Shown in pieces: positions 16,110-24,418 of a stretch of DNA of 64,000 nucleotides (position 1 is its first letter; each line of letters begins with the position of its first letter). Below the pieces are notes generated by a model that saw nothing but the letters and a program-made list of their open reading frames with translations, made no database searches and was not told the origin of the DNA. Origin of the DNA: Rhizobium johnstonii 3841 (lineage in GTDB: Bacteria; Pseudomonadota; Alphaproteobacteria; Rhizobiales; Rhizobiaceae). The stretch is taken from NCBI RefSeq assembly GCF_000009265.1, contig NC_008380.1:3167501-3231500 (forward strand). Direction: 5' to 3'. A program made the translations under genes and the position numbers.

Positions 16110-16658
16110 ATGACGAGCGCCCATTCGGAACAAGCACTGAAGATGCTGATGCTTCTTTCCCTCGACGGGGACGAGGCAGCCTATCGGCGTCTGCTCGTGA
16201 CGTTGCGAACCCTGCTCGTCGGTTATTATGGCGGGCGGATCGGCACTACCGCGAAATCCGACACGGAAGATCTCGTGCAGGAGACGTTGCTGGCGCTGCA
16301 TTCGCGCCGGGCGACTTATGACAGGGAGCGGCCGTTCACCGCATGGTTCTTCTCGATTGCCCGCTACAAGCTGATCGACCACCATCGAAAGCATGGCAGC
16401 CGGTATAAAGCGGAAATGGAGCTGAACGAGGAGATCGAAGACGACTTCAGGGAGGATGCGATTGCAGCGCGCATGGATGTCGAACGGCTGTTGAACGGCC
16501 TGCCGCAGCACCAGCAGGAGCTGATCCGTCAGGTCAAGCTCGAGGGGCAGTCGGTGGCCGACACAGCAAGCCGCACCGGACAGTCGGAATCGGCGGTCAA
16601 GGTCGGCGTTCACAGGGGCATCAAGGCGCTGGCGGCAAGATTGCGAGGTGGGATGTGA
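16110..16658 (+). CDS. ECF RNA polymerase sigma factor (SigF/NrsF-type group)
   Basis: A 182-aa sigma-70 family protein. Region 2 contains D-T-E-D-L-V-Q-E-T-L-L-A-L-H and R-P-F-T-A-W-F-F-S-I-A-R-Y-K-L-I-D-H-H-R. Region 4 contains L-P-Q-H-Q-Q-E-L-I-R-Q-V-K-L-E-G-Q-S-V-A-D-T-A. Its gene overlaps the NrsF-like gene by GTGA, so the two are translationally coupled. Its own upstream region and that of the divergent MXKDX operon share the same promoter motif, so it very likely controls both. In Caulobacter the orthologous system responds to heavy metals such as chromate and cadmium. Confidence 0.92.
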   Translation: MTSAHSEQALKMLMLLSLDGDEAAYRRLLVTLRTLLVGYYGGRIGTTAKSDTEDLVQETLLALHSRRATYDRERPFTAWFFSIARYKLIDHHRKHGSRYKAEMELNEEIEDDFREDAIAARMDVERLLNGLPQHQQELIRQVKLEGQSVADTASRTGQSESAVKVGVHRGIKALAARLRGGM

Positions 16659-17299
16659 GAGAGACTGAGGACGTGATCGACAGCCTTGTCCGGGATCTGA
16701 AGCCGGTGCCGAGACATGCGCTCGAACGCCGCTTCGCGCTCGCCATCCTGCCTGCCCTGACAGTCTCGCTGCTGCTGATGCTTATCGTCCTCGGCCTGCG
16801 CACCGATATGGCGCAGGCGCTGATGCTGCCGGTCTTCTGGATCAAGTCCGCCTACAATGCCTTGCTTGCAATCGCCGCCTTCACAGCCGTTTACCGCCTG
16901 TCCCGGCCGGATGGCTCGGAGGGCCGCTTTTTCGGGATTGCCGCGGCCATCATACTCGCCCTCGCCGTCATGGCGGTCATCCAGCTCGCTTTGTCACCGG
17001 CCGCAAGCTATCCCGTGCTGGTGCTTGGATCTTCCGCCCTGCATTGCCCGCTGCTGATCTTTGCTTTTGCCATGCCGATCCTGATCGCAAATACCTGGGT
17101 TCTCCGTGGCGGCGCCCCGAGCAACCTCGGCATCACAGGCTTCATCGCCGGCATTGCCGCCGGCGCATCCGGCGCCTGGGTCTATTCCTGGTTCTGCACA
17201 GAAAACGGCCTGCCTTTCGTCACCCTCTGGTATTCGCTCGGCATCCTCTTGACCGGCGCAATCGGCGCGCTGCTCGGCCCCCGCCTCCTGCGCTGGTAG
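16655..17299 (+). CDS. NrsF-like anti-sigma factor (DUF1109)
   Basis: A 214-aa protein with a short cytoplasmic N-terminus and six hydrophobic segments. Two Cys are placed as in the family: Cys131 in H-C-P-L-L and Cys181 in W-F-C-T-E-N-G-L-P. The first Cys, followed by Pro, is the conserved one I expect in DUF1109. It should hold the ECF sigma factor at the membrane and release it when the Cys pair reacts with oxidant or metal. The MITE-like hairpin element begins about 28 bases after the stop codon. Confidence 0.88.
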   Translation: MRETEDVIDSLVRDLKPVPRHALERRFALAILPALTVSLLLMLIVLGLRTDMAQALMLPVFWIKSAYNALLAIAAFTAVYRLSRPDGSEGRFFGIAAAIILALAVMAVIQLALSPAASYPVLVLGSSALHCPLLIFAFAMPILIANTWVLRGGAPSNLGITGFIAGIAAGASGAWVYSWFCTENGLPFVTLWYSLGILLTGAIGALLGPRLLRW

Positions 17300-17326
17300 C
17301 ACCGGCTATTTGAGGCACCGCGCCAC

Positions 17327-17681
17327 TAGAGCCTTTCCGGGTTAGATTGAAGCATTCTGTTGGCTCAAACGGAGTCGGATGGTCGACCGGCCGGCGCGTG
17401 TCGTAGCCCGGCTCTACGGCCAAGCCGGCCGGTCGATCAGCCGGCCCGTTTCAGCCAACCCTCCCGCAGATTTGCCCGGCAAATCTGCAAGACTTTAGAA
17501 TCGCCGGACGCACCTCTTGCTTCGCATGGCGAAGCCGTGCGGCCGGTGGGCCGGGCATCTTTCCGTCAGGGCAAAGGCGATCGGCTCGGACGTACCAAGG
17601 GGTATGCTCTTCACCAATCGCCTTTGCCCTGACGAAAACCTGCTCCGGCAGAATGCTTCAATCTAACCCGGAAAGGCTCTA
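17327..17681. mobile_element. MITE-like non-coding element with 33-base terminal inverted repeats
   Basis: Bases 17327-17359 and 17649-17681 are perfect inverted repeats (TAGAGCCTTTCCGGGTTAG... and its complement). The element proper, GAGCC...GGCTC (17329-17679, 351 bases), is flanked on both sides by TA. This suggests a TA target duplication as made by IS630/Tc1-mariner-type transposases. Inside are more hairpins: an 18-base perfect inverted repeat (17564-17581 / 17617-17634), CCGGCCGGC arms near 17385 and 17428, and GCAGATTTGC-x-GGCAAATCTGC. No transposase or real gene is present; open frames here are accidental. Confidence 0.7.
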
Positions 17682-17788
17682 ATCCTTCATCCGGCATGAA
17701 ACCAGATGCAGCATTCCTGCGTACTAGTCAGGGGATGAGTGTTGCGTACCCCCTGGATCGGAAAACACAGGTAGCGAGGAATGACGGC

Positions 17789-18070
17789 ATGGTCAGGAAA
17801 GAAGGCGTAGCCCACCTCACCCGGCAAGCCGCGGAACTGGGGCTGGCCAGGCTGATGATGAGGCTGCCTGCGACGCGGGCAACGATCAGAGCCGTTGCGG
17901 CGAGCCAGCCTCATTTTTATGAATTATGCGGCGCCTACGGCGAAGCCTGCGCCGTCCTCGATCGCATGCGCCGGGATAGATCGACCGATCCCGCAATCAT
18001 CACCGAATACGAGATCATCTGCGCGGAAATCGAAGTCGACGTCATCAGGATCCTGCTCGGCGATCAATGA
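17789..18070 (+). CDS. small hypothetical protein
   Basis: A 93-aa protein starting at ATG 17789, which has GAGGA 7-11 bases upstream. It begins MVRKEGVAHLTRQAAELG, is mostly helical and acidic at the end (E-Y-E-I-I-C-A-E-I-E-V-D-V-I-R-I-L), and has two Cys. No signal peptide or membrane segment. No family recognised. The frame continues upstream to 17696, but without a ribosome binding site. Convergent with the beta-helix gene. Confidence 0.55.
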   Translation: MVRKEGVAHLTRQAAELGLARLMMRLPATRATIRAVAASQPHFYELCGAYGEACAVLDRMRRDRSTDPAIITEYEIICAEIEVDVIRILLGDQ

Positions 18071-18136
18071 GACTTCGCAAATGCTGGTCGGACTGCCGCC
18101 GCGATAATGCAACGCCATTTGCCGCCGGCATCCCTA

Positions 18137-19630
18137 TCAGCTCAGCAGGTCATCCACATGGATGGAAACGCTCAACGTATCCGTGTCGAAATGCAGCGAA
18201 GTCCCGTCGGAGATCTTGTAGTGGAAGGTGTCGCTGACATCTCCGCTGAGCCCGGCGAGCTTTGCCGCGTCGGCCGTATAGGTGTAATCGCCGTCACTGT
18301 CGACATGGATGGTGCCGTATTGGCCGGTCAGTGTCACGCCGTCCTTGTCGACGAATTGGCCGTCGAAGCGGCGAAGCAGCAGGGTTCCATTGGCCGAGCT
18401 GTCGTTTTCGAGGAGATTGCCATAATGGGCGGCGTCCAGGTCGGAGGAGATTTTCAGGCTGTCATGGGTTGCGACAAGCGCAGGCGCCGTGTCGGTGTGC
18501 GTCACATCGCCGACCGCGAGACTATCGCTGCTCGCAAGCAGCGTCGCCTGGGCCTCGTCGAGCGTCGTGTTGTTACTGACGGGAAAGGTGTTCGCGGCGA
18601 TGATGGCGGGGGAGATGCTGTAGGGCGTAACATCGCTGGCGATGACATTGTCGTGGAAGGAGCCGGATGCCGGCCTGTCGACCTTCAGCGCCGCTGAGGA
18701 CAGGTCATCGAAAACGTTGCCGTAGATATTGATATCTTCGCGAACGTAACTGGTCGTGCCGGAGGCGCTGACCACCACGCCCCATACGCCATCGTGGATA
18801 TAGTTGCCGGATATATCGTAGTCCCGCGTATTGCCCTGGTCGCCGAGACCGACGGCATAGGACCAGCTGTAGCCGCCATAGCCTGAAATATCGTTGTCGT
18901 GGATAGCGACGTTGGTGCCTGCTTGTGCGCCGATCCCGAAGCCGCCACCGATAATCGCGTTGTCCTCGACCAAGGCATTTACGGGCCGAACGAGCGCGAT
19001 GACACCCTTCGGCGTAGCAGCGCCCGTCTGGTCGAGGTAATTGCCGCTGATCACGATATTGCTGCTGTCATTCATCTGGACGGCATCTGCCGCGGTGCCA
19101 TGGGCATTGGTGACGGTGTTGTTGAGAAACTTGACGCCGTTGACTTTTTCGATCCAGACGCCGTCGCCGTTGACGTCGTTGATCGTGCTGTTTTCGATGG
19201 TGATGTTCGAGCCGGTCCGGAAGGTGATCGAACCTGACTTGCCTGCCAGTCCGGTGTGATCGACCTCGACGTTGCGGACCGTCCAGTTCGAAACATATCC
19301 GCCATAGATGGCTGCACCGCCGGTGTCCGAGATCTTGATGTTCTCGATGACGATGTTCGATGCATAAAGGCTATGGATGCCATCATTGGGGCTATGGATG
19401 ACTGGCGCATCGCCGACCCCGTAGCTGCCGATGGTGATCGGGGCACTCACCGTGCCGGAATATTTCAGGTCGAGCTGGTCGTTGAACACGCTTCCGGCGG
19501 CGAGCAGCACGCTGTCGCCCGGCTGCAGTTTCAAGTTTTCCACCGCCCAGAACGACGAAAACGGCGCGTCCTCGCTCGTTCCGCTGTTGCCGTTGGAGCC
19601 TATCGCTGGATTCACATAATAGATTGTCAT
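18137..19630 (-). CDS. right-handed parallel beta-helix protein with C-terminal VCBS/cadherin-like domain (copy 1)
   Basis: A 497-aa protein. The N-terminus MTIYYVNPAIGSNGNSG is typical of pectate-lyase-fold proteins. Then about 12 beta-helix coils occupy residues 30-340, with N-I-V-I-E-N-I-K-I-S, N-W-T-V-R-N-V-E-V and N-I-V-I-S-G-N-Y rungs. The C-terminal 110 residues (G-N-L-L-E-N-D-S-S-A-N-G-T-L...Y-G-T-I-H-V-D-S-D-G-D-Y-T-Y-T) form a VCBS-like Ig domain. No Sec signal is present. In rhizobia such Asp/Gly-rich tails usually go with type I secretion of surface glycanases or adhesins. A diverged paralogue follows at 20094. Substrate unknown, likely a polysaccharide. Confidence 0.85.
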   Translation of the reverse strand: MTIYYVNPAIGSNGNSGTSEDAPFSSFWAVENLKLQPGDSVLLAAGSVFNDQLDLKYSGTVSAPITIGSYGVGDAPVIHSPNDGIHSLYASNIVIENIKISDTGGAAIYGGYVSNWTVRNVEVDHTGLAGKSGSITFRTGSNITIENSTINDVNGDGVWIEKVNGVKFLNNTVTNAHGTAADAVQMNDSSNIVISGNYLDQTGAATPKGVIALVRPVNALVEDNAIIGGGFGIGAQAGTNVAIHDNDISGYGGYSWSYAVGLGDQGNTRDYDISGNYIHDGVWGVVVSASGTTSYVREDINIYGNVFDDLSSAALKVDRPASGSFHDNVIASDVTPYSISPAIIAANTFPVSNNTTLDEAQATLLASSDSLAVGDVTHTDTAPALVATHDSLKISSDLDAAHYGNLLENDSSANGTLLLRRFDGQFVDKDGVTLTGQYGTIHVDSDGDYTYTADAAKLAGLSGDVSDTFHYKISDGTSLHFDTDTLSVSIHVDDLLS

Positions 19631-20093
19631 ATCGCCTTGTTCTCGAATTACCCTCGCAGCCGTCTGAATCGGCTGCGACGCGTGGATCGGATGCGGTCGG
19701 GGCTAAAGGCCATGTCAAAAGGCCTTCGATATTGCCCTCACGACGGTTGGCGGACCCTATGGGCCTGCCTTGGTCCCGAGAACGCCTGGCGGAGGCGATA
19801 TCCTGGAAATGACAACTTATACGAAAACAATCTACTAAATAACGACCGAAAGGTGAATGAACGATAATCGTACCCCTCGGCGACGTATGGTCGCAGAGGT
19901 GAGACGTCCCGTTTCAGGTCAGTCGCAAGCCGGAAAGGTTCAGGCCGCATTGCAGCCCCTTACCCTCACCCGGCGGCAGCCGGATGAGGGACACTGCGGA
20001 GCCATTTGATGGCGAGAGCAACGCTTCCCCGGGGGATCCACGCCTCCCGGAAGGAACGCCTTCCGGCATAGCGCCGCTCCCGGCACCCTCACC
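19631..20093. other. intergenic with REP-like hairpins, no gene recognised
   Basis: The part next to 19630 should hold the promoter of copy 1; an AT-rich stretch lies at 19805-19870. A 28-base imperfect palindrome (CCCTCA...TGAGGG with inner CCGGC/GCCGG, 19963-19990) and the CCGGAAGG/CCTTCCGG hairpin follow. Short frames here look accidental. Confidence 0.5.
20047..20066 (-). terminator. hairpin after the second beta-helix gene
   Basis: CCGGAAGG-aacg-CCTTCCGG is a perfect 8-bp stem with a 4-base loop, starting 28 bases after the stop codon. No T-run follows, so it may stabilise the 3' end or act with Rho. Confidence 0.4.
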
Positions 20094-21581
20094 TCAGCTT
20101 AGCAAGCCATCCAGGTGGATGAAGACGGTCAGCGTATCCCCGTCGCTATGATGCGAGCTTCCATCGTTGATCCCGTAGCTGAACGACTCGCTCACATGTC
20201 CGCTATGGTCAGGGAGCTTCGTTTCATCGAGCGTGTAGGCATAGTTGCCTTCCCGGTCCACATGGATGTCGCCATATTCCCCGGTCAGCGTCAGGCCGTG
20301 CTTGCCGACGGTTTCGTCCCCGAAACGCCGAAGCACCAGGGTGTCGTTATCCGAGCTGTCGTTTTCGAGGAGATTGCCGCGATGGGCGTCGCCCGTATCG
20401 GTGAAGATCTTCAAATTGTCATGGACGGCAACAACCGCCGGATCCGCGGAGGCCTCCGTGACTGCCGCGGTCTTCGCAACCGGGCTTGCCAGTGCCGTCT
20501 CGACATTGGCGACCGTATGGTTGCCTTTGACCGTGAAGGTATGCGCGTCGGCAATGGCCGGCGATATGCTGGTGGCCTTGGTGCCGGTCTCGATCGTATT
20601 GCTGTAGAAGGAGCCGGATGCCGGCCTGTCGACCTTCAGCGCCGCCTGCGAGAGGTCGTCGAAGACGTTGTCGTGGACCTTGATATTCGTGCGGGTATAG
20701 CTGGCGCCACTGGGGCCACTGACGGCAACGCCCCATGCGCCGTCATGAATATGGTTGCCTGAAATATCATAGTCCCGCGCATTGCCCTGGTCGCCGAGAC
20801 CGACGGCGAAGGACCAGCTGTAACCGTGATATCCGGATATGTCGTTGTCGCGGATGGCGACGTTCTTGCCAGCGGGCGCGCTGATGCCGAAGCCGCCGCC
20901 GGTGAGCACATTGTCCTCGACCACGGCATTCGTGGCCCGCACCAGCGCGATCACGCCCTTGGGGCTGCTGGCATGCGTCTGATCGAGATGATTGCCCTTG
21001 ATCAGAATATTGCTGCTGTCGTTCACTTGCACCGCATCGGCCGTCGAACCGTTCGCGGTGGTGACGGTGTTGTTGAGAAGCTTGACGCCGTTGACCTTTT
21101 CGATCCAGAAGCCGTCGCCTTTGACGCCGGATATCTTGCTGTCTTCGACCGTGACGTTCTTGCTGCTCCGGAAGGTGACGGCGCCTGCGTTTTCCGACAA
21201 TCCCGTCTTGGCGACCTCGACGTCGCGGACCGTCCAGTTCGTGACACTGCCGCCATAGATGCCCGAACCGCCGACATTCGATATCTTCAGGTTCTCAATG
21301 ACGATGTTCGAGGCATAGAGACTGTGGATGCCGTCGCCGCTGCTGTGGATGACGGGTGCCGCACCCGTCCCGTAACTGCCGATCTTGATCGGCGCACTCT
21401 CGCTGCCGGAATATTTGATATCGAACTGCTCGTTGAACACGCTGCCCTTGGCAAGAAGCACGCTGTCGCCGGGTTTCAGTTTCAAGGATTCCACTTTGGA
21501 CAAAGTCGCAAAAGCCGAGTTCTGGCCCGTTCCACCGTTGCGGTCGGAGCCAGTCGCTGAGTTCACATAGTAGACTGTCAT
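20094..21581 (-). CDS. right-handed parallel beta-helix protein with C-terminal VCBS/cadherin-like domain (copy 2)
   Basis: A 495-aa paralogue of the product of 18137-19630. It shares the start MT-x-YYVN, the Y-A-S-N-I-V-I-E-N rung, N-D-S-S-N-I-x-I, G-L-G-D-Q-G-N and the tail G-N-L-L-E-N-D-S-S. Identity looks near 60-65% throughout, so this is an old tandem duplication rather than a recent one. The start at 21581 aligns with copy 1, and both have a GGCGAT directly before the ATG; the frame is open upstream to 21677. Role as for copy 1. The VCBS-like tail differs most (fewer acidic residues, several His), so the two may differ in surface binding. Confidence 0.85.
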   Translation of the reverse strand: MTVYYVNSATGSDRNGGTGQNSAFATLSKVESLKLKPGDSVLLAKGSVFNEQFDIKYSGSESAPIKIGSYGTGAAPVIHSSGDGIHSLYASNIVIENLKISNVGGSGIYGGSVTNWTVRDVEVAKTGLSENAGAVTFRSSKNVTVEDSKISGVKGDGFWIEKVNGVKLLNNTVTTANGSTADAVQVNDSSNILIKGNHLDQTHASSPKGVIALVRATNAVVEDNVLTGGGFGISAPAGKNVAIRDNDISGYHGYSWSFAVGLGDQGNARDYDISGNHIHDGAWGVAVSGPSGASYTRTNIKVHDNVFDDLSQAALKVDRPASGSFYSNTIETGTKATSISPAIADAHTFTVKGNHTVANVETALASPVAKTAAVTEASADPAVVAVHDNLKIFTDTGDAHRGNLLENDSSDNDTLVLRRFGDETVGKHGLTLTGEYGDIHVDREGNYAYTLDETKLPDHSGHVSESFSYGINDGSSHHSDGDTLTVFIHLDGLLS

Positions 21582-22005
21582 ATCGCCATGTTGCCCTGTT
21601 CGTCGGATCGCTAAGTCGCCGCCGGAATCGCCCAGGATCGGCCGATCGGATGCGGCGGGGGCAACCGGCCACGGCAAGAAGGCGATAAGATGTTGTCAAT
21701 GGGGCAGCGGGCGAGTTCGCGCGCCTCATTCCACAGGCAATTGCCTGGTGTGACCAAAGTTACAACTTGGGCCGAGAAATCGGCGACTTCGAGGTGAATA
21801 AATCGCGGCGTGTTTGCGCGTACGTCGCCTTCAGTCTGTGCGTCATGTGATTCTTGCCTTCGCTTGCGCTCAGGGGGTGAGGAGCGCCAGCGACGAACGC
21901 CTTGAGCGTAAGCGAAAGGCGCACTCCAAGGTGAAACCCTACCCCCTCGCCCTCAAAGCCGAGGTCAGCGGCAACCATGTCGCAGCGATAGGGAGACCTC
22001 AGGCC
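21582..22005. other. intergenic, no gene recognised
   Basis: Contains the presumed promoter of beta-helix copy 2 on the minus strand. A diverged inverted pair (CTTGCGCTCA near 21863, TGAGCGTAAGC near 21905) is also present. Small frames here show no family features. Confidence 0.45.
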
Positions 22006-22110
22006 CTACAGCGCCGCGCGTCTTTTCAGACGCGCAAAGGACGCTGTAGCACTTTGAATTGCTGCATAATTTTATCCTTAAATCGATCCCGATTTAAGGA
22101 ATTATGCAGT
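22006..22110 (+). repeat. complete copy of the CTACAGCGCC / TGCATAATT palindromic repeat
   Basis: Two joined palindromes. CTACAGCG-CCGCGCGTCT / AGACGCGC-AAAGGACGCTGTAG is followed by CTTTGAATTG and the second palindrome, TGCATAATT...CCTTAAATCG / CGATTTAAGG-AATTATGCA. Partial or eroded copies lie at 12729-12801, 15986-16042 and 45168-45237. The stop codon of the EamA gene (22102-22104) lies inside the last arm. Confidence 0.75.
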
Positions 22111-23073
22111 AGCCGCTTCGGCCTTGATCTTCGGCTTCAGCAGGATGATGAGAAGCAAGCCGGCGATGATGAGTGCCGCGCCTTCGAGGTGATAGCGTTG
22201 CAACTGCTCGCCGAGGATCAGATAGGCGAGCACGGCGATGAAGATGGTCTGAATGTAGAGGAGGACGCCAGCCCGAGCCGCCCCCAGCGCCTCGATGCTA
22301 CGATTGAAGAGGTAGTACATGACCGCCCCGCCAGGGATCGCAACATAGGCGAGCGCGATGAGCCCGTTGCCGTTGAGCGTCGAGCGTTCGTCTGAGAATA
22401 GCTCGGACAGGTAGAAGGGCAGCGCCGTCAGCACCGCCGCACCGAGCAGCAGCACCAGGAGCGCAAGGCGATTCAAATCGAATTTCGCGCGGCGGAGCAG
22501 GACGGTATAGAGACTGAAACAGAACGCGCCGGCGACGATCCACAGTTCACCCGGGTTGAAGTCGAGCCGCATCAGCGCGGCCGGACTGCCCTTGATGATG
22601 ATGACCACGATCCCGAGAAAGGCCAAGATCGATCCGATCACCTGCCAGCGTCCCATCGGCTCGGCCAGCATCAAGCGGGCAAGGATCATGGTGATGATCG
22701 GAATCAGGGCGATGATGATGCCGGCAGTGGTGGCATCGGCATGTTCGAGGCCGACAAAAATCATGCCCTGGCAGATCGCCAGTCCCACACCGCCAATCGC
22801 AAGCAGTTCGAGGGCGCGAGCCCGCACCAGCGCGACCATGTCGCCGAAATGCCGGCGCACGATCGGCATCAGGATCGCGAAGGCGATCAGCACGCGCCAG
22901 AAGCAGAGCGCCCAGGGCGGCATCTCCGAAGAAACCCATTTCGCGGCGATATAGACGCCTGCCGACAGCAGCCAGCAGAGAACACCCACGGAATAGGCGG
23001 CGGCAAGCGAATTGCCTGCCGCCTGTTCCGTCCCGACCGTGTCGCGATGGACCGCCAAGACATTCATTGCCAT
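22102..23073 (-). CDS. EamA/DMT-family transporter
   Basis: A 323-aa drug/metabolite-type exporter with ten membrane helices made of two EamA repeats (about residues 28-165 and 175-310). Conserved pieces are W-x-x-K-W-x-S-S-E-M-P-P-W-A-L-C-F-W-R in helix 1-2 and A-x-L-I-L-G-E-Q-L near the end. The last residues and the TAA stop come from the dispersed repeat, so the present C-terminus may have been set by repeat insertion. Substrate unknown. Confidence 0.88.
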   Translation of the reverse strand: MAMNVLAVHRDTVGTEQAAGNSLAAAYSVGVLCWLLSAGVYIAAKWVSSEMPPWALCFWRVLIAFAILMPIVRRHFGDMVALVRARALELLAIGGVGLAICQGMIFVGLEHADATTAGIIIALIPIITMILARLMLAEPMGRWQVIGSILAFLGIVVIIIKGSPAALMRLDFNPGELWIVAGAFCFSLYTVLLRRAKFDLNRLALLVLLLGAAVLTALPFYLSELFSDERSTLNGNGLIALAYVAIPGGAVMYYLFNRSIEALGAARAGVLLYIQTIFIAVLAYLILGEQLQRYHLEGAALIIAGLLLIILLKPKIKAEAATA

Positions 23074-23211
23074 GGCTGAGTTATGCCACAGTTTCCATGG
23101 GCTGCACAGATGAGGCGGCGGCGCTCCGCCCGTTGCGGATGTCTCCTTCGGGCCGATCAGGACGGTCGCCGTGATGATGTGACCCGCCCGGAAGATTTAG
23201 ACGGCCAGCCT

Positions 23212-24414
23212 CTACCCTCTCGCCCGCAAAGCAGAGGTCAGCGGCAGCCGTGTCGCCGCAAGTGCCGGCAACGCGCCGCCGATTATGCCGATGGCAAGCC
23301 CCAGCAGGCCGGCGGTGAGCGCCACGTCGGTGGTGACGTCGAGCTGGAAGGCCATCTTGGTGTTGTTGGCGCCCATCGTGCTGGCCTGCCAGCCGTTGAA
23401 GGCGAGCCATGAGGCGAGGATGCCGAGGGCGACGCCTGATATCGAGAGAGCCACGGCCTCGACCCAGGTGGCAGTGAAGGCCGGCAGGCGGCCGAAGCCG
23501 AGCAGGCGGAGCGTGGCGATCTCTATCGCGCGGTCGGAGACCGAGCTCATCATCGTATTCAAAGCGCCGGCGGTTGCCCCGACCGCCATCAAGAGCGCCA
23601 GCGGCCAGCCGAACAGGCGGATGAGGCTCGCGGTACGCTCAGATTGCGCGACATAGAGATCGGCCTCGGAGAGGGCGGTGAGCGGCGCACCGGGAAATGC
23701 GGAGAGATGCTCCTGCAACACAGACAACCCGCCTGCCCCATCGAGACGCACGCGCAGGCTCTGCACCTGTCCCTGCCGGTCGAAGGCCGATTGCACTGCC
23801 TCCAGATCCGCCCAGATCTCGGATTCGAAGGCGCTGCCGCCAGAGGTGAAATGCCCGACGACCGTCCAGTCCACAGCGCCGAGCCGCACCTTGTCGCCGA
23901 CGGCAAAGCCGGAGAATTCATCGGCGATGCGGGCGCCGACGACGATCTCGCGGGCGCCCGGCGAAAACAGCCGACCCGCCGATATCGCGGCGCGCTCGCG
24001 CAAGCCTGGGCCGCCCGCATCCTTGCCGCGCAGCGACAACGTCTGCTCCGCGCTGTCGCTGGCCCTGACGACATCGACGGCAACGACGATCTCGCGCGAC
24101 AGTGCTAGGCCGCCCGCGGCATTCCCCGCCACGCCGATCTCGCCGGTCGTGGCCGCAAGGCTGCGGATCGTTTCGGCCGGCACATCCGAGCCCGTCTCCT
24201 GGTTGGTGCCGCCGCCGAGGATGACGGCGATGCCGGGCGAACCCGCGCCTTGAAGTGCTGCCTCAAAGCCCCTGGCCATGGCGAGGAAACCCGCCAGCAC
24301 CGCCACCACCAGGGCGACCGACAGCACCATCGACGCCGAGATCCACAGCCGCCGCGGCAGGCTGCCGAGATTGACTCTGATCATGAGAAAGATCTGCTTG
24401 AGCGTTGATGACAT
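23212..24414 (-). CDS. ABC transporter permease, MacB/FtsX type (second permease)
   Basis: A 400-aa protein with one N-terminal membrane helix (about residues 25-50), a periplasmic MacB-like domain of about 220 residues and three C-terminal helices (FtsX domain). It starts 4 bases after the preceding permease. Together with that permease, the ATPase and the adaptor it forms a DevBCA/MacAB-like export machine. Cargo is unknown; such systems move lipids, peptides or glycolipids through the envelope. Confidence 0.88.
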   Translation of the reverse strand: MSSTLKQIFLMIRVNLGSLPRRLWISASMVLSVALVVAVLAGFLAMARGFEAALQGAGSPGIAVILGGGTNQETGSDVPAETIRSLAATTGEIGVAGNAAGGLALSREIVVAVDVVRASDSAEQTLSLRGKDAGGPGLRERAAISAGRLFSPGAREIVVGARIADEFSGFAVGDKVRLGAVDWTVVGHFTSGGSAFESEIWADLEAVQSAFDRQGQVQSLRVRLDGAGGLSVLQEHLSAFPGAPLTALSEADLYVAQSERTASLIRLFGWPLALLMAVGATAGALNTMMSSVSDRAIEIATLRLLGFGRLPAFTATWVEAVALSISGVALGILASWLAFNGWQASTMGANNTKMAFQLDVTTDVALTAGLLGLAIGIIGGALPALAATRLPLTSALRARG

Positions 24415-24418
24415 TCGA

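Noticed and set aside
17360..17632. 90-residue frame inside the hairpin element
   Set aside because: It spans inverted-repeat arms; the sequence is explained by the palindromes and has no ribosome binding site.
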